Positions 12,007-24,552 of a DNA stretch of 64,000 bases are shown one piece after another. The position numbers and the translations under genes are program-made. This stretch comes from Thamnaconus septentrionalis (taxonomy: Eukaryota > Chordata > Actinopteri > Tetraodontiformes > Monacanthidae): the NCBI GenBank assembly GCA_009823395.1, contig CM020512.1, positions 13,043,905-13,107,904 on the forward strand, given 5' to 3'. Every line of letters starts with the position of its first letter. The first letter of the stretch is position 1. The notes beneath the pieces were generated by a model, which did no database searches, was not told where the DNA came from, and was given only the letters and a program-made list of their open reading frames with translations.

Positions 12007-14541
12007 GTCCTGTCTTTCTCTCAAGGAAGACGCACAACCTCGTGCATCCAGCGGAGGAGAGCGCTTTCCAACCAGGTGCCGCAGCACTCGGGTCACCGCC
12101 GCGACAGAAAAAGGTTCCTGCAGTTTCTACTCAAGGACCCAAGTGCGACTCGCTCCGCCGAATGATGTGTCTGTGGCGCTGTGAGTCACCACGAAAAAAC
12201 CCCCCTGATAGGATTGTCACGCTCATGATGCAAGCGGCGCACGCACAGAATCCAAGAGTCATGAGGAAGGAAAAAAACAGAGACAAAAAAAACAAATAGG
12301 ACGGATTTAATGTGCCAGCATGAGTCAGCCGGAGAGTGCAAACTGCTTCAAGCTTCTTCTTTTTCACCCCCCAATTATGACCAAGAGAACCACAGGGAGG
12401 AAAAAAGGAATCGATAAGCAGAAGTGAGCATTTCCATTAAGGCCGCCGTTACGTAACAGCGCTGCCGATAAACACGTCCCCCTTATATCTGTTTTTCTTT
12501 TCTTTTTTTTTGTTGCCGGAGGAACAAACTGTTCATCCCTCTCTCTCACTCTCTCTCTCTCTCCTCTCCTCCGCCTGCCCTGCCTTTGCCAACAGCTTAT
12601 TATGGGCTGCTTTACCGGGACTGGCTGCAACCCCAGAGGACACTTTTAACTCAGTGAGACGAGTCCTCCGAGAGGCCGACGGCTCCCGTCGGGTTGATAA
12701 TCCAAACAACACGCGGCCGAGGCGGCTCCCTCCTCCCCTCCTCCCTCTCTCCATCCCTCCTTCCTGCTGAAGATCTCCAGCTGCTGGGGTCTTAGCGCAC
12801 AAAACGGCCGATGCCAAAGCCTGGCGCACTCCCTCTCTTCTGGGCTGATGGTGGCAGAGGGTCGGGTATGACATCACACACAGATCCAGCATTAGAGGTC
12901 TGTTTACATGTGTGCTGGAGAAGCAACCGAGCGAGTGCGCTCCGAACCGACCCGTAAAGGGACGGTTCAGCCGAGGTTGTGCACGGGGTCACGATCTCTG
13001 ATCTGTTCCAGCGCCGAGGAGTTTCACAGGCGGGAAGATGAGCGGCAGCTTTGAGATGGTGATGAGAAAATTCCTCAGTATTTTCACAGCCATGTGAGGA
13101 ACAAAGACCACGGTTTGTTGGCTTTTTCATGATGGTGCAAAACTGCGGAAAGATTCTTCAATCAATCAATAAATCAAACTTATGAAATTTAAATCAGAAG
13201 GCTGCAAACAAGGGGGCATACGATTTTTATTTACATTTTATTTATTTTCATGAGCTTTATTCATTTGAAATTCAATTTTGCATGTGTGCAATATTAAGTT
13301 ATTTACTGTAAAGGCTTAAGCTTTGATTGTTCCATAATCAATGCTGAAACAAAACTGTCTGGAGGAAGATTTTGTTGAATAAATGTCAATGTTGGCCCGA
13401 AACTTTGTCCAAGTTTTAAATTTTGGCACCGCTGTGTGTTTGAATTGGACACGCCTGCCATAGATTCTACCAGGTTCCGGCTTCTTTACTGGCTGGACTC
13501 AGCATCTGACAAACAGCTCCATTACGGCCGATCAATAAGGAAGCTTCGTGATCCATACTGCAGCCACTCGGCGAACAAGAACCGTCCGTCGCCGACTGTT
13601 TTAGTGTCCAGCCGACGGAGTGACGGCTGGGCTGCGGCAATCGGACGGTGGGAGTGTGGGGGGGGGGCTTTTGGTGGTCAAATCAAAGCGTCATGCTTAG
13701 CTTCTTGGGTGCCTTCGCTGCCAGCCGGGGCCCTCGGTGACGCCAGGGGAGCTGACAGCACGTCGCGGGGCGACTCGCGTGCAGCGGCCGTCTCTTTTGC
13801 GGGAGCGGCACTCTGCTCTGCAGCTGCCGTGTCCTCGATCTGCAGACCCAGCACACTGGGCTGTCAGAGCGGAGGAATGTGCCTCCGTCAGAGCCTCGCA
13901 GCTCCGGTGACGCACTGATTTTTTTTTTTTTTTTGTGCTACGTCGGCGATGGCGTCACGCGGAACAGGTCCGCTGCTTAAAGAATCCCTCCTGCCGGCCT
14001 CGGAGAAGGCGAAGGCGACGGGGGGGCATTCATGGCACAGATGCCCTCTGAGAACGAGTGACATTAGCCGCCATGAAGGGTAAAAAGCTCATTGACGCTC
14101 GTTATGCGTGCGGCGATGCAGGGCAGAGCAGCGGGGACAGGAAGCTGATGAAACCCGGCGAAAGTGCAAAGCACCGTGGGTTTCGACCTCCAGGACGGCG
14201 GCGGCCTGAGTTTGCTGTTTGCTCAAGAGAAAGACGTGACCGTCGTATCGAAATGGCGTCTCGCAGTCTCCCTGAGCAAAGTCTTGTATATAACGATGTT
14301 CCGTTTCTTCCCTCCACAGACGAAAGTCTGATACTATTCTGATGCTTCTGATTGGTTCTCCTGTCAAGGTCAGACTTGCAGCGCCCCCTACCAATCGCCT
14401 GCCAGTTGAGTTTTCTCTCTCTCCGGAGTTGCAGCAACAACGATTTCGATGAGAAACACGTTCCACCGCCATTTGCCTATACGTCTGAAAAACCACCTCA
14501 TGAGAGCGTGAAAACCATTTAGCCATATTTGAGAGGTTTTT

Positions 14542-14618
14542 CTAAGTTTTCATTTCTATTTTTTTACTGCGATATTTAGATTTTGCGCAATTCTAGGGGA
14601 ATGGAGACACAGCTACTG
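14542..14618. mobile_element. solo end of the same MITE family (copy C)
   Basis: Reverse complement reads CAGTAGCTGTGTCTCCATTC and then CCCTAGAATTGCGCAAAA, matching the left end of copy B. The rest of the element is missing, so this is a truncated copy. Confidence 0.6.
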
Positions 14619-14665
14619 TTAGGTCTAAACAGTTGAGACCATTGATTCAAAATTTAGGAAAGTGC

Positions 14666-14776
14666 TCAAATGTAATTAGTTACATTACTTTGGAAACTTT
14701 AATCACTATTACATGTTCAATAGGGTAATTTGTAATTCTAACCAGTTACAGTTGCAAAGCGATCTTCCCAACACTG
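14666..14776. mobile_element. truncated fish hAT end (GTAATTAGTTAC ... CCCAACACTG)
   Basis: The repeating GTAAT/TTAC words and the terminal CCCAACACTG are the hallmark of a very common fish hAT MITE. Only about 110 bp of one end is present, directly beside the copy C fragment above. Confidence 0.5.
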
Positions 14777-16392
14777 AGAGTAACATTATCAGTGAGCGAC
14801 AGTTCGCTCCTCTCCTCAACGCACCGGGCAGCTACGCTGTGACCTTAAACAGAAGCAGCAATGACGGTAAACAACGAAGAGGCGTCTCATCTCGGTGGCA
14901 TTCGTTCCAGCACTTCTGCCCAGAACTGTGAGACGACCTGGAGGAGCTGCACCCACGAGAATGTCAACCTTCAACGTGCAAGAAGAGCGCGCTTCCTGAA
15001 GGGTGCAGGCCCGCTCTTCCAGCCCCCCGAGGGGGGCGGGGGAGAGAAAAGCGCACTTTGTGCTGGTTCCAAAACTATTTACACCGCAGGCAGAGCCCAG
15101 CGTTCCTCCAGGCCCCTCCAGAAGGGATGGCGGTGTGAGGTGGAGGGGTGGCCGTGTGTCTTCAGAATATTCTACACCCGCCCGCCCGCCCGCCCCCCCA
15201 CCCTCCGGCGCCGTGCACGCTTGCATTAAGATTCCAGATGGACTGCGGCCTCGCCGGCGATGATGAAGTGACATTTCTAACAGGACGGCGCTCGGCCCAC
15301 ACCAGAAAGAGAAGCAAAAAAAAAAAACCAAAAAAAAACCCCGCAGCCTCGCCTCCTCTGTCAGCAAACAGCAATAAGCAGAGTTTGACAGGTGAGCTGT
15401 CGCCCTCCAGCACTCTTCCTTCCCCCTCTTCAGAGAGAGATACAGAACAGAACAGTCGGGGGGTGGGGGTGGGTTTGTTATAAAATCCCAGCGACTGAAG
15501 AAACCGGAGCGTCCCAGAAACGCGATCGCACGTCGCTGCGAGACCAGTGAGAACAAGGCAGAGATTTAATCCAGCGGCCGTGAAGGACTCGGAAGGAGAG
15601 CTGTGAAGGTCTCACGTTCATTAAGGAGACTGATTTCCACCCCTCGTTAGATCAAGACACGACAGGGTCATCCGGCTCGGTGTCCTGCACCAGCTGCCGG
15701 GAGGCCACATGCGTGAGACGTCAGGAGCGCTGAATCGACGGGAACGTCGGGAGGAACGCGAACGACGAGGCAGGTGCTCGCGGGTAAATACTGCGACTGC
15801 TGCCGCCGCCACCGCCAAGGAGGACGGAGCCCAAAAATACGAAGCTGCCATCCGCCGACGGGATGAGACGCCAGAGCTCTGCAACACAAAGGCTGCAGGA
15901 CTCATCGCCAGTCCACCCCCCCCCCAAAAAAAAATAACAGCGCCGCCGCCGCAGTTTACGCAAGCACACACACACTGTGCCAATCACCACACATGCACAG
16001 CTAGATATGTGGCCGAAGCTGCGAGGAAGCGGTGCGGCCAGAAACAGGCTGTCACGGTGTCCTCCGCACGTGACTCATTTCTGTAGAAGAAACCCGAGGC
16101 TGGAAAAAAAAAACAGAAGGAAGGACGAGCTGGAAGATTGCAGCTGTGGCGGATAAATAGAGACATAAATAGACACGTGAATGACCAAATCTAAAAAAAA
16201 AAAAAAAAAAAAAATACTGGAGGTTTGGATCAGCATTGCACACACATCACATGCACCCCCCCACCACTCCCCCCCCCCCACCGTTTCAGCAGAGCCCCTC
16301 CCCGAGAGGAAGACTTGTGTTTACCGAGAAGCAGCACGGCATGAGGAGGACATGGGGGAGGGAGTGGGGGGGTCCGGATGCCGTAGGTGACT

Positions 16393-16395
<3 letters not shown>

Positions 16396-16445
<50 letters not shown>
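16396..16445. repeat. (CA)25 next to exon B
   Basis: Perfect CA dinucleotides about 130 bp inside the intron from the exon B donor. Confidence 0.95.
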
Positions 16446-16447
<2 letters not shown>

Positions 16448-16576
16448 CACACACCAGCGCCTGCAACCCGCTGCCACTGCTGCTCACTCGCTGGACATGA
16501 ATGGGACGCGCCCCCCTCCCGCCCCCTCCGTCCCCCTGCCCCCTCGACCCTCCATCACCAACACCACGCCACTCAC

Positions 16577-16695
16577 ATGTCGTAGAGCCGGTAGCCCATG
16601 GCCGAGCCGGGCCTGCTGGGGTGGGGGCCGGTGTCGCGGCTCCTCCTGGGGTCGGTGCTGCTCACCACGGCGCGCCACACGCTGGGCTTGTCCAT
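16577..16695 (-). CDS. putative alternative first coding exon B of iqsec1
   Basis: On the minus strand, an ATG in the strong context AGGATGG opens a frame of 39 codons plus two bases: MDKPSVWRAVVSSTDPRRSR, a Ser/Pro/Gly-rich middle, then MGYRLYD. It ends at a consensus donor, CAT|GTGAGTGG (16576). The peptide is basic and lacks a signal peptide or membrane segment. I do not recognise it. The exon lies in the long intron left of exon A, on the same strand, and ends in the same phase, so it could splice to the same second exon as an alternative N-terminus of iqsec1. It is flanked by a (CA)n tract about 130 bp downstream and by a (GA)n tract in the presumed 5' UTR. The open frame continues upstream of the ATG through the GA tract, so the start is chosen by Kozak context. 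An unrelated small gene is possible. Confidence 0.5.
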
Positions 16696-16793
16696 CCTGG
16701 CGGGCGAGCGAGCGAGTGAGCGAACGCACCACGTCGCTGAGTCGGCAGACGGAGGAGGAGTAGCGGCGGCGACGGGAGGCGCGGCACCACACC

Positions 16794-16842
<49 letters not shown>

Positions 16843-17300
16843 CTCACTCACTCCCCTCTCTCTCTCTTTCCCAGTCACAAACACAGGCGGCCACGCCGAG
16901 CCGTGTGTGTGTGTGCGTGTGTGATGTAACAAGGAGCGTCCAAGAGGCTGCAGGAGGATGGGAGGGAGAGCAGCAGCAGCAGGAAGCCCATCCAAGAAGC
17001 AAACGGGCCGGTCCGACTGGAAGCATCCTCGTCTTACTTTATTTCCATTTTATTTTATTTATTTTTTCTCTGAAAAATAATAAAAAAGGAGTTGGAAGGT
17101 GTTTCCTCCCCGTCTCGGGGGGAAGGGGGAGGTTGACTTGCCTGCGCCTGCAGGAGAGACGACAACACACTCCGACCAACGAGGAGAAGCATCCATGCAC
17201 GCCCCCCCCGACACACACACACCCCTCCCCCCTCCCATCTGCGGGCCAGTAGTACGGTCCTCGGCGGGGCCGCGGGATTGGCTCCTCCGTCTCCATGGAA
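16696..17300 (-). promoter_or_regulatory. 5' UTR and promoter flank of exon B
   Basis: CpG-rich near the exon. It contains (AG)n in sense orientation (plus CT tract 16795-16839), a second shorter CT/GT patch to 16922, and an inverted CCAAT box (ATTGG at about 17276-17280) some 580 bp upstream of the ATG. An AT-rich block at 17040-17092 interrupts it. Promoter function is inferred from position and composition. Confidence 0.4.
16795..16839. repeat. (CT)22, GA in the presumed exon B 5' UTR
   Basis: Perfect CT tract starting 100 bp upstream (in sense) of the exon B ATG; AG in the sense strand. Confidence 0.95.
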
Positions 17301-17349
17301 ACAGGAGGATGTGTCAGAGGTACAGCTCATTATCATGCCTCCTCACTCC

Positions 17350-17373
17350 TCCCTCCCTCCCTCCCTCCCTCCT
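17350..17373. repeat. (CCCT)n
   Basis: About six CCCT units within a longer pyrimidine-rich block (17338-17430). Confidence 0.85.
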
Positions 17374-18875
17374 ATCCCTCCCCATTTGTTTTCTACCCCC
17401 CTCCTCCCTCCTTCCCGTCCCCTGGAATCGATGCGTCGCTCTTCGGCGCCTTTTCAAAAACAGATGAGAGGGCTAATGGGGAGCAGGAAGGGCAGACGTG
17501 CCGCCAGCTTTAGCTTGGCAGAAGAGAAGGAGAAAAATGAAAGAAGAGCAGAAGGAAGGAAGGAAGGGAGAAGAGCCACTGCAGAGATTAGGTCACGTTC
17601 TAAAAAGAAAAGAAGAAGAAGAAGAAGAAATAATCGGCAGTTGACGGCTGGAGCTGCAAATTGTTGTCTTTTTTGGAAAGTTTGCCAAGTGGAAAACTAC
17701 GTGGCCTTGCACGGCGCTTGCATCATGCGAATGACGGCGAAACAGCGAGGGCCTAATGAGGCAACACGGCCGACGTTTCCGCCCTCGCTCCCGATATTTG
17801 AACACGGCGTGCACACGACGTTGGGTTGTTTTTTTTAATGGAAAGTGGCCGACACCTTCACCAGTGAACAACAAGCAGGTAGGCGGCCGAGTGCCTATGG
17901 TGACAAGCTCCCTGTTGTATAGTTACACACACACACAGGCTCAGACTGCAGACCAACCCAGGGCGGGCGAGCTGGCTCTCTCACTCCCCAGGGGAGGATG
18001 CGTATCATCCCGGCCAGACTTCCGCGTATCAGGTGTGAACTCCAAGGTGACCAACAACGCCAGCCGGCGTCTCACAACAAGCTACACAACTTTGTGCGCG
18101 ACTTCAATCGTCCCGCAGAAGCGTGGACCCCCCCCCGCCCCCCCTCAACCCACCTCGGCCTGGACCGAGCCATTCGCCTGCGAGCGCGGACCGGACGCAC
18201 GTTTCCGCACTTGTTTGTGTGTTTGTGTACATCTGTAATTACAGCGTATGACCCCCCCGACCCCCCTCACAACCCCTCCCCTGCTGACACAGTCAAACAC
18301 GTTGTGTTTGCACGTCGACAGGCGGATGGCCAAATTCAGTCTGCCATAAAATCCAATTCGTCCTCGTGACTCACAGACCCGACCGATCTTGCTTTTTCAC
18401 TCACGCGCTCCATTAGCTTTTTCCATCACCCACACCTGACAAAATTATCTTCTCATAAAATAAACGAGGAGAGCCGCACGATCCGCCCCGATAACAACCC
18501 GGCGGCTTTAATACCAAAACAAACATCGGTCCGACAGAATAACACAGCAACATCCTCCGTTTTTGTTCCAGGAAAAGATTTCACTGGCCGGCCTCTCACC
18601 TGCTTGAAACGTCGCCAGCATTACTCACAAGTTTGAAGCTAATTTGAAGCGGGGAAAAAACCCACCTCCTCCAAAAAACTCCTCCCGCATCACTTCGCAG
18701 ATAAGCCGTCATATCAGCGCCACTGACGGCGAGCCTCCGGCGACAGGGGCCAAACATTGTTCAAGATTCGAAGCTGTCTGAGCTCCACGGACGCGACCGG
18801 GTGTGTTGCTGCACCTTTGTGGAATGGGGAAAATGCACAGTTCTCCCATCAGATCATTGTTGCTGGAGCCACGAT

Positions 18876-19239
18876 AGCTGCGTTTCCATTACCCCTAGAA
18901 TGTTGCAAAACTTAAATATCACAATAAAAAAATTGGTAATGGAGACACCTAAAAACTTCAAAAACCCTCTCAAATATGGCTTAAAGGTTTTGATGCTTTC
19001 ATGAGGTGGTTTTTCACACGTATGGACATAGAGGTACATCGCAAAAATGTCATGGAAACAATTTTTCACATTTATGCGTCACCGGAAAAAAAAAATATTC
19101 TTGACAGCTAACAAACATAAACAAACAAAAGCAAGCAAGTATCCGCTTCACACCATTCAACTGAAACACCTGCAAATTGCAACGGTGCGAAAACCTAGAA
19201 ATATCGCTTTTATTTTGCGAAAAACTGTAATGAAACGCG
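18876..19239. mobile_element. hAT-like MITE copy A ('TAGCTGCGTTTCCATTACC' family)
   Basis: Left end reads AGCTGCGTTTCCATTACCCC and the right end is inverted (ACTGTAATGAAACGCG). Internal segments match the copy at 28857-29362 (ATATCGCTTTTATTTTG near the right end, the CAAAAnTGTCATGGA segment, and CTTCACACCATTCAA). It is flanked by GCCACGAT at 18868-18875 and 19240-19247, an 8-bp duplication typical of hAT. No transposase frame. Confidence 0.75.
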
Positions 19240-19827
19240 GCCACGATCGTCCACGCAGCTTCACAAATCAGCTGAGCTCTATAGTGAGGCTCAGCTCACT
19301 TCTCCCTGCGTGTGTTCATTTGCGTGCACGCATGGCCAAACGTGTGTAGAAAGGGGTGAGGGGTGGTTGGGGGTGCTCCAGTTCCAGTCGATACTCGGAG
19401 TGCATCGGCAATAAGAGTGTTAGCAGTCAAGGCACACGCACGGCCGGGTGTACGTGCACACGCACGCGGGAGGTGAGACTGGTTCAGCGAGATGCTCTTT
19501 CAAATTGACAAATAACCTTAAACTCCCGCTCCCACTGATCCCCCCCTAGTTATCACCACAAAGGCCCCCGGGTTCTCTTCACACGAGTACAGCCTAGGAT
19601 GGCGAAGGCTGCTGGAATTTTCACTCAGCCTCTCACCCTGTTTCTATAGCGAGAGTCTGAGTGATTGCCGCCGTGCAGAACGTGGAATGTGCAGATTTTT
19701 TTAATGCACAGCAGCAGGACTGGCAGCATTCTGGAAAGCCATGTGTGTTGTAATGTCAAGTGCAAAGTGGAAATCGGCACCTGCACTTGGACTGAAATAA
19801 AATACAGTAAAATTTTTTGCATCATCA

Positions 19828-20195
19828 GTAGGGATGTTAACAATTAATCGATTATCGATTAATTGTCGATTAAGAATTTAATCGATTAAATTTAATTAGT
19901 CAATTAATTAATTGAACATTTTTTTACACGGGTAGTTAATATCATTATTAGAGAGCAATTTACCTGTAGATACTGTGATGGTCATAATATACCTAGAACA
20001 AGTTACTTTTAAAAAACTTTTTAAAAAATAAGTGGAAATGTGACCCATTAGAAGTCAACTTAGAGGCAGATGATAAATGTTTAGGGTGTTTTTACTGCTC
20101 TCTAATGTAAAAATATGTTCCTGACACATTTTTTTTATTGTGAAATTTAGGTTCTCAGGAAATCACCACTTATCAATTAATTGTTAATCGATTGA
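19828..20195. mobile_element. hAT-like repeat with ATTAATCGATTA terminal words
   Basis: It starts CAGTAGGGATGTTAACAATT followed by TAATCGATTATCGATTAATT, and near 20178-20192 the inverted words TCAATTAATTGTTAATCGAT return. The arrangement is that of the dispersed 'AGGGATGTTAACGATTAATCG' fish repeat, diverged at its right end. Confidence 0.55.
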
Positions 20196-21859
20196 TAAGG
20201 TCAAGGACGTGTGGATGGGATGGGGCGGAGTTTGAAGGCCTGTTTCCTCCCCGACCCTGCACGCGCGGACACACAGAGCTCAGTGTCCTGTCACATGCAC
20301 ACATATATATTTATATATAGATGGCAAACACTGGTCATTTTCCGCAAACCTGACCGCTCCCCTCTTTCACCATATGGCCCCTTTCAGCGCTGATGGCCTT
20401 GCAGCGCTGTGAGGGTTGCTGAGCTGTGACAGCGTGCACGACTGAATACAAAAGGGCCCACCAGCGTGGACGCACAAAGCACAGAGAATGTTAACGCACA
20501 CGATCGGGCGGAGAAGACTTCCGCTCAGATGAGTGTGCGTAGGTGACTGTTTGAAAAAGCAGAACACGGGATCAAGCATCAATTTGATTTCCCTATTTTT
20601 CCGACTATATGACTTCATAACAACGAGATCATTTACTATAATCTAGTATGACTATAAAAGGACGAGGGGTGTTGTGCATAATTCAAAAGCAGCATTTTAA
20701 AGCGTCGGCTGAGAGTCACAGTTTAAACATGGACAGCGTGATGAGAACCAAACGATAAACACGGTGTTTCTTTCACCGTCCAGTTTTTCCGATAAATTGG
20801 CACAGAGACAAACAAAGAAATGAAGGATGGCTCAGGCGGAGCGGGAAAAAACACAGGATTTCCTGACATGGCCTGTTTGTGGCTGTCCGTCTCTGCTGAG
20901 TGGCCTTCACTGATACAGCGGCGGATAATAGATTTAGCGAACAAGCGCCGGCAGCCACAAAACAAGATCTTGAATGTCTCCAATCTGCCGCAGCTCCTAC
21001 ACTACCGTCCAAGCAAGGCTGCTTTTCTCCCCCGCTTCCCTCCAATCTCATCATCTCATGCCAAACCTATAAAACGTCGCCCTCTGTTTTTAAGGTCATT
21101 ATTTCCTTCAGTTCATGCTCAGAAAAAAAACCAAAACTCCACAGTAATCTACGTTTAATCTTTTTTCATGCCTAAGCAGCAGGGAGCACCATTTTGAGGC
21201 TGATAAACTCGTTTTTAAAGACAGGAGGAGAGAGCCAGCATACGGCAAAGCACTTGGAGCTGCCAACCGCTAGATGGCAGTATGTCACCTCCAGCGCTGG
21301 GAGAAAGGGGGAAGCTGGTGTTTTCAGTATCATGACTGGTATTTGTGAAATGTTTTCCCACGCTGGGGTGGTTTTGTGCAGCCAGTGAGGTGACGAGGCC
21401 AAACAGGGATGCTGGACTCTGCACCGCTGATTAAATAAATATAATTTATTGATGGAGTGGAATAAAGCTGCAGCAGACATGACTCAAAGGAAGTAGGAGA
21501 GGTTGAGCTACGCGCCTATTTGTGAGTTTCATCAGCAGATCTGATGTTGATACAGTTGTTCCATCATTTATATCAGCGTTAACCCGTCCAGATTTAAACA
21601 CACTGCGAAATCTCTCAGCTGACCCGACACTGACCCGGGGATGAGGGCCGGGAGGTTTTCGCGTCCCTCCTGTGTTTTTTGGGGTTTTTTTGTGTGTGTG
21701 CGCGAAACAAGGCAACGCAGCCTCTCTGTGCATCTGTGGCGGAGGGCAGAGAGCCGCGCAAAAAGGCTCCTTCTGTCAGCGACTTGGCCCCGAGCCCGAC
21801 AAGATCAGAGGCAGCACACAGACCAGCGTTTCACCAAAGCAGAGCCAAAACAAAGAGCC

Positions 21860-22013
<154 letters not shown>

Positions 22014-22489
22014 GTGGAGCAAGAAGTACGGACAAAGCCGTTGCTCGACCCACCACCCCCACCCCAACCAAGCCCATGTTGGGGGGGTCTCAGTCGCTAT
22101 TGCAAAGTTTGGATTGACTCAACAATGTTGGTGACAGCAAGAAGCGAGAGCGCCCTCTGGAGCACCGGTGGACCAGCGCTGGAAGTGTTGCCGGAACGCA
22201 ACACCGCCTTTTGAAACTTGCAGTGACTGTTTTTCTTGTGTGTGTGTGTAAACAGAGCACCAACTGTTTTTAAAGAAGTAACAAAACTCCGTGTCGACGA
22301 CTCCACAGCTGTCAAATAAATGAAGTCGGGTGTCAGATGTCGTCACCCTTGACATTTAAGTGGGTCGAGTGTGGCCAATTTAAATTGAGTTAATATGACA
22401 GCACGGAACAGCAACCGTTTTGAAACCGCTGTTTCAAAAGCTTGTTAAGTGCATTTATTTTTAATTTAATCCAAATATCTACTCCAAGC

Positions 22490-23060
22490 AATCAAATGTG
22501 AGCCGGAGACAAGACGAGACTCTGCAGGCACAGCATGTGCAGCCCTCGGAGCTGATTGGCTACAGCAGCAGAAGGCCACACTCGGACGGTCTCGCCAGAC
22601 TTAGAAGATCAATAGACGGACAACAACACGCTGTCTGGTCGGATGAGTCGTGGCTTCTGCTGCAATTTTTTGGAGGGTCGAAGCAACGTGCGCAACAACA
22701 CAAAAGTCTGGATCTCCCCGACCCTGCATGAACTGTCCAGCCTGCTGCTGCTGCTGCTGCAGTAACGACGTGGAGATATTTTATGGGCACACTTTGGCCA
22801 CTTTTAGCACCAACTGAGCATTAAGATCACAGGAGTGCCATCGTGTAATCACGAAGGACGGTGAGTTCACTGCACTCAGGCGGCCTCCGCAGTCAGCAGA
22901 TCTCCAACATCTGCAACATCTGCAACACATCCACCAGAGAACCTTTTGGGATGAGTCGGAGCAGACGATGGGGATCATGCAGTAGCAGCCCACAGATCTG
23001 CAGCGAATGCGTGATGGTTCAGAGCCCATGTGGACCCAAAATCACTACACCGACAGAATG
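22490..23060 (+). pseudogene. decayed Tc1-like transposase
   Basis: Two pieces of a Tc1/mariner DDE transposase can be read with frame changes between them. First, HAVWSDESW at 22627-22653 corresponds to the VLWSDES motif holding the second catalytic Asp. About 250 bp further on, PPQSADL and FWDESE (near 22885 and 22950) correspond to PPQSPDLNPIEHLWDE, where the third catalytic acid should be but is lost. LQRMRD and MWTQNH follow, matching the usual C-terminal stretch. Stops, frameshifts and the loss of the PIEH segment show it is dead. Terminal inverted repeats were not identified. Confidence 0.65.
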
Positions 23061-24325
23061 AAGGCCGTCTTAAAGGCCTTTTCAGTGTTCTGATGGGAAA
23101 TGCTGTGTTTTCCTGCACTCTTGAGACAACAAGCTCATTTTACCACTTGTGCATTTACCATTATTTGGCATTATTCCATCACTTCCAGTGAGTCTCGGCT
23201 GCCGGTGGTGCGTCATCGATCAGTTCAAACAGCCGGTCTAGTCTACACTCTCGAACGATTCCTTTTTTCTCTGAACAGGGAATCAATAATTCACCTTTAC
23301 GCTCTCGCACGTCCCTCCCGTCCTGACTGACCGCCACACGTGCCGCGTCGCTGACGTCAAAGCGACGCAACGAGAAAGTAATTCTGCATCTACTACGCCA
23401 CGACGTCTCGATGGGCGCTCGCGACAGGCGTCTCACTGACAGTCTTTTTTTTTTTTTTTTTCATATCGTCCGCACGGCCCATTCTATCCACCGCAATCTG
23501 ATCCCACCGTCATCTGGCCTTTCCTGGCTCTTCTGCCGCAGGAGATTTTCTCCCCCCGCCCCCCGACACGCACGACCACGTCGCAAGATTCGCCGACTGC
23601 GGCCGAGGCGGCGGGCGGCATCTTGTTAATGTCTCACTGCAAATACACGGACAAATCCCTCTCTCTCTCCCTCTGTCTCTCTCGAGTGGCGGGGCCCAGA
23701 GTGCAGCCGGGGACAAACAATCCCACACTTCACTCTGATTTCCTGCCGAGTGCAGCACAGCCACTCCTGACCCCCCGCACTTGATCTGAGCACTGATACA
23801 GACCGATGGAATTGCAAATGCCTCCCATCAAACCTGGGTGGTGGTGGTGGTGGTGGGGTGTATTGATCTGAGGGGGCTCTGCGGAACCCCTGTGCGTGAT
23901 ATTACCGTGGCGCGGCGCTGATGAAAGGATGAGATATTCCAAAGAGTGGCTCAGTGTCACTAATCTATCACTCTATCAGCTCCATCCAGGGGGAAAGAGG
24001 CAGCGGCTGACAGAGTGACAGCGCTGTTAGTCCGAGGAAAATACTGCCGCTTCCAGGTTTGAGGCGCATCGTTTGAATGGATCTCGCAGAACAACAACAA
24101 ATTGCAAATACATCCTGGAATCACTTGTGATGCATGTCACAGCGAGAGCAAAATAAAATTGATGACAATTCATTTGCGTGGGCCTGAATTCTGACAAATA
24201 ATATTCGTCTTAGATTTACATACAAGTCAAAAGGCTTTTATTTCATATGAAAGACTGAAAAAATGCTAAAATGTTTTCTCACAAAAAACAAAGAGCCACT
24301 AAAAGTGACTCTGCAGGTTTTTAAA

Positions 24326-24552
24326 TGATCACGACTCACCACCATCATCATCATCACCATCATTACCACCATCATCATCACCATTATCGCCATCATCATC
24401 ATCATCACCGACATCGCCATCATCATCATCATCTTCATCATCATCAAAATCATCTTCTTCATCACCATCATCATCACCATCATCACCACCATCATCATCA
24501 CCATCATAATCATCCATCGTCATCATCACCACCATCATCATCATCATCTTCC
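24326..24552. repeat. imperfect (CAT)n array, about 225 bp
   Basis: CATCAT units mixed with CAC, CGC and TTC variants. It produces His-rich frames on one strand and Met/Asp-rich frames on the other. Confidence 0.95.

Larger units (their letters stand above)
8461..16576 (-). other. iqsec1: iqsec1 intron between first exons C and B
   Basis: Contains (GGAC)6, the two hAT fragments at 14542-14776, a (CCCG)n patch at 15177-15195, A-runs near 15315 and 16193-16214, and CpG-rich patches at 13480-13990 and 14960-15990. No exon supported. A strong CTCF-like word lies at 11206-11220. Confidence 0.5.
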
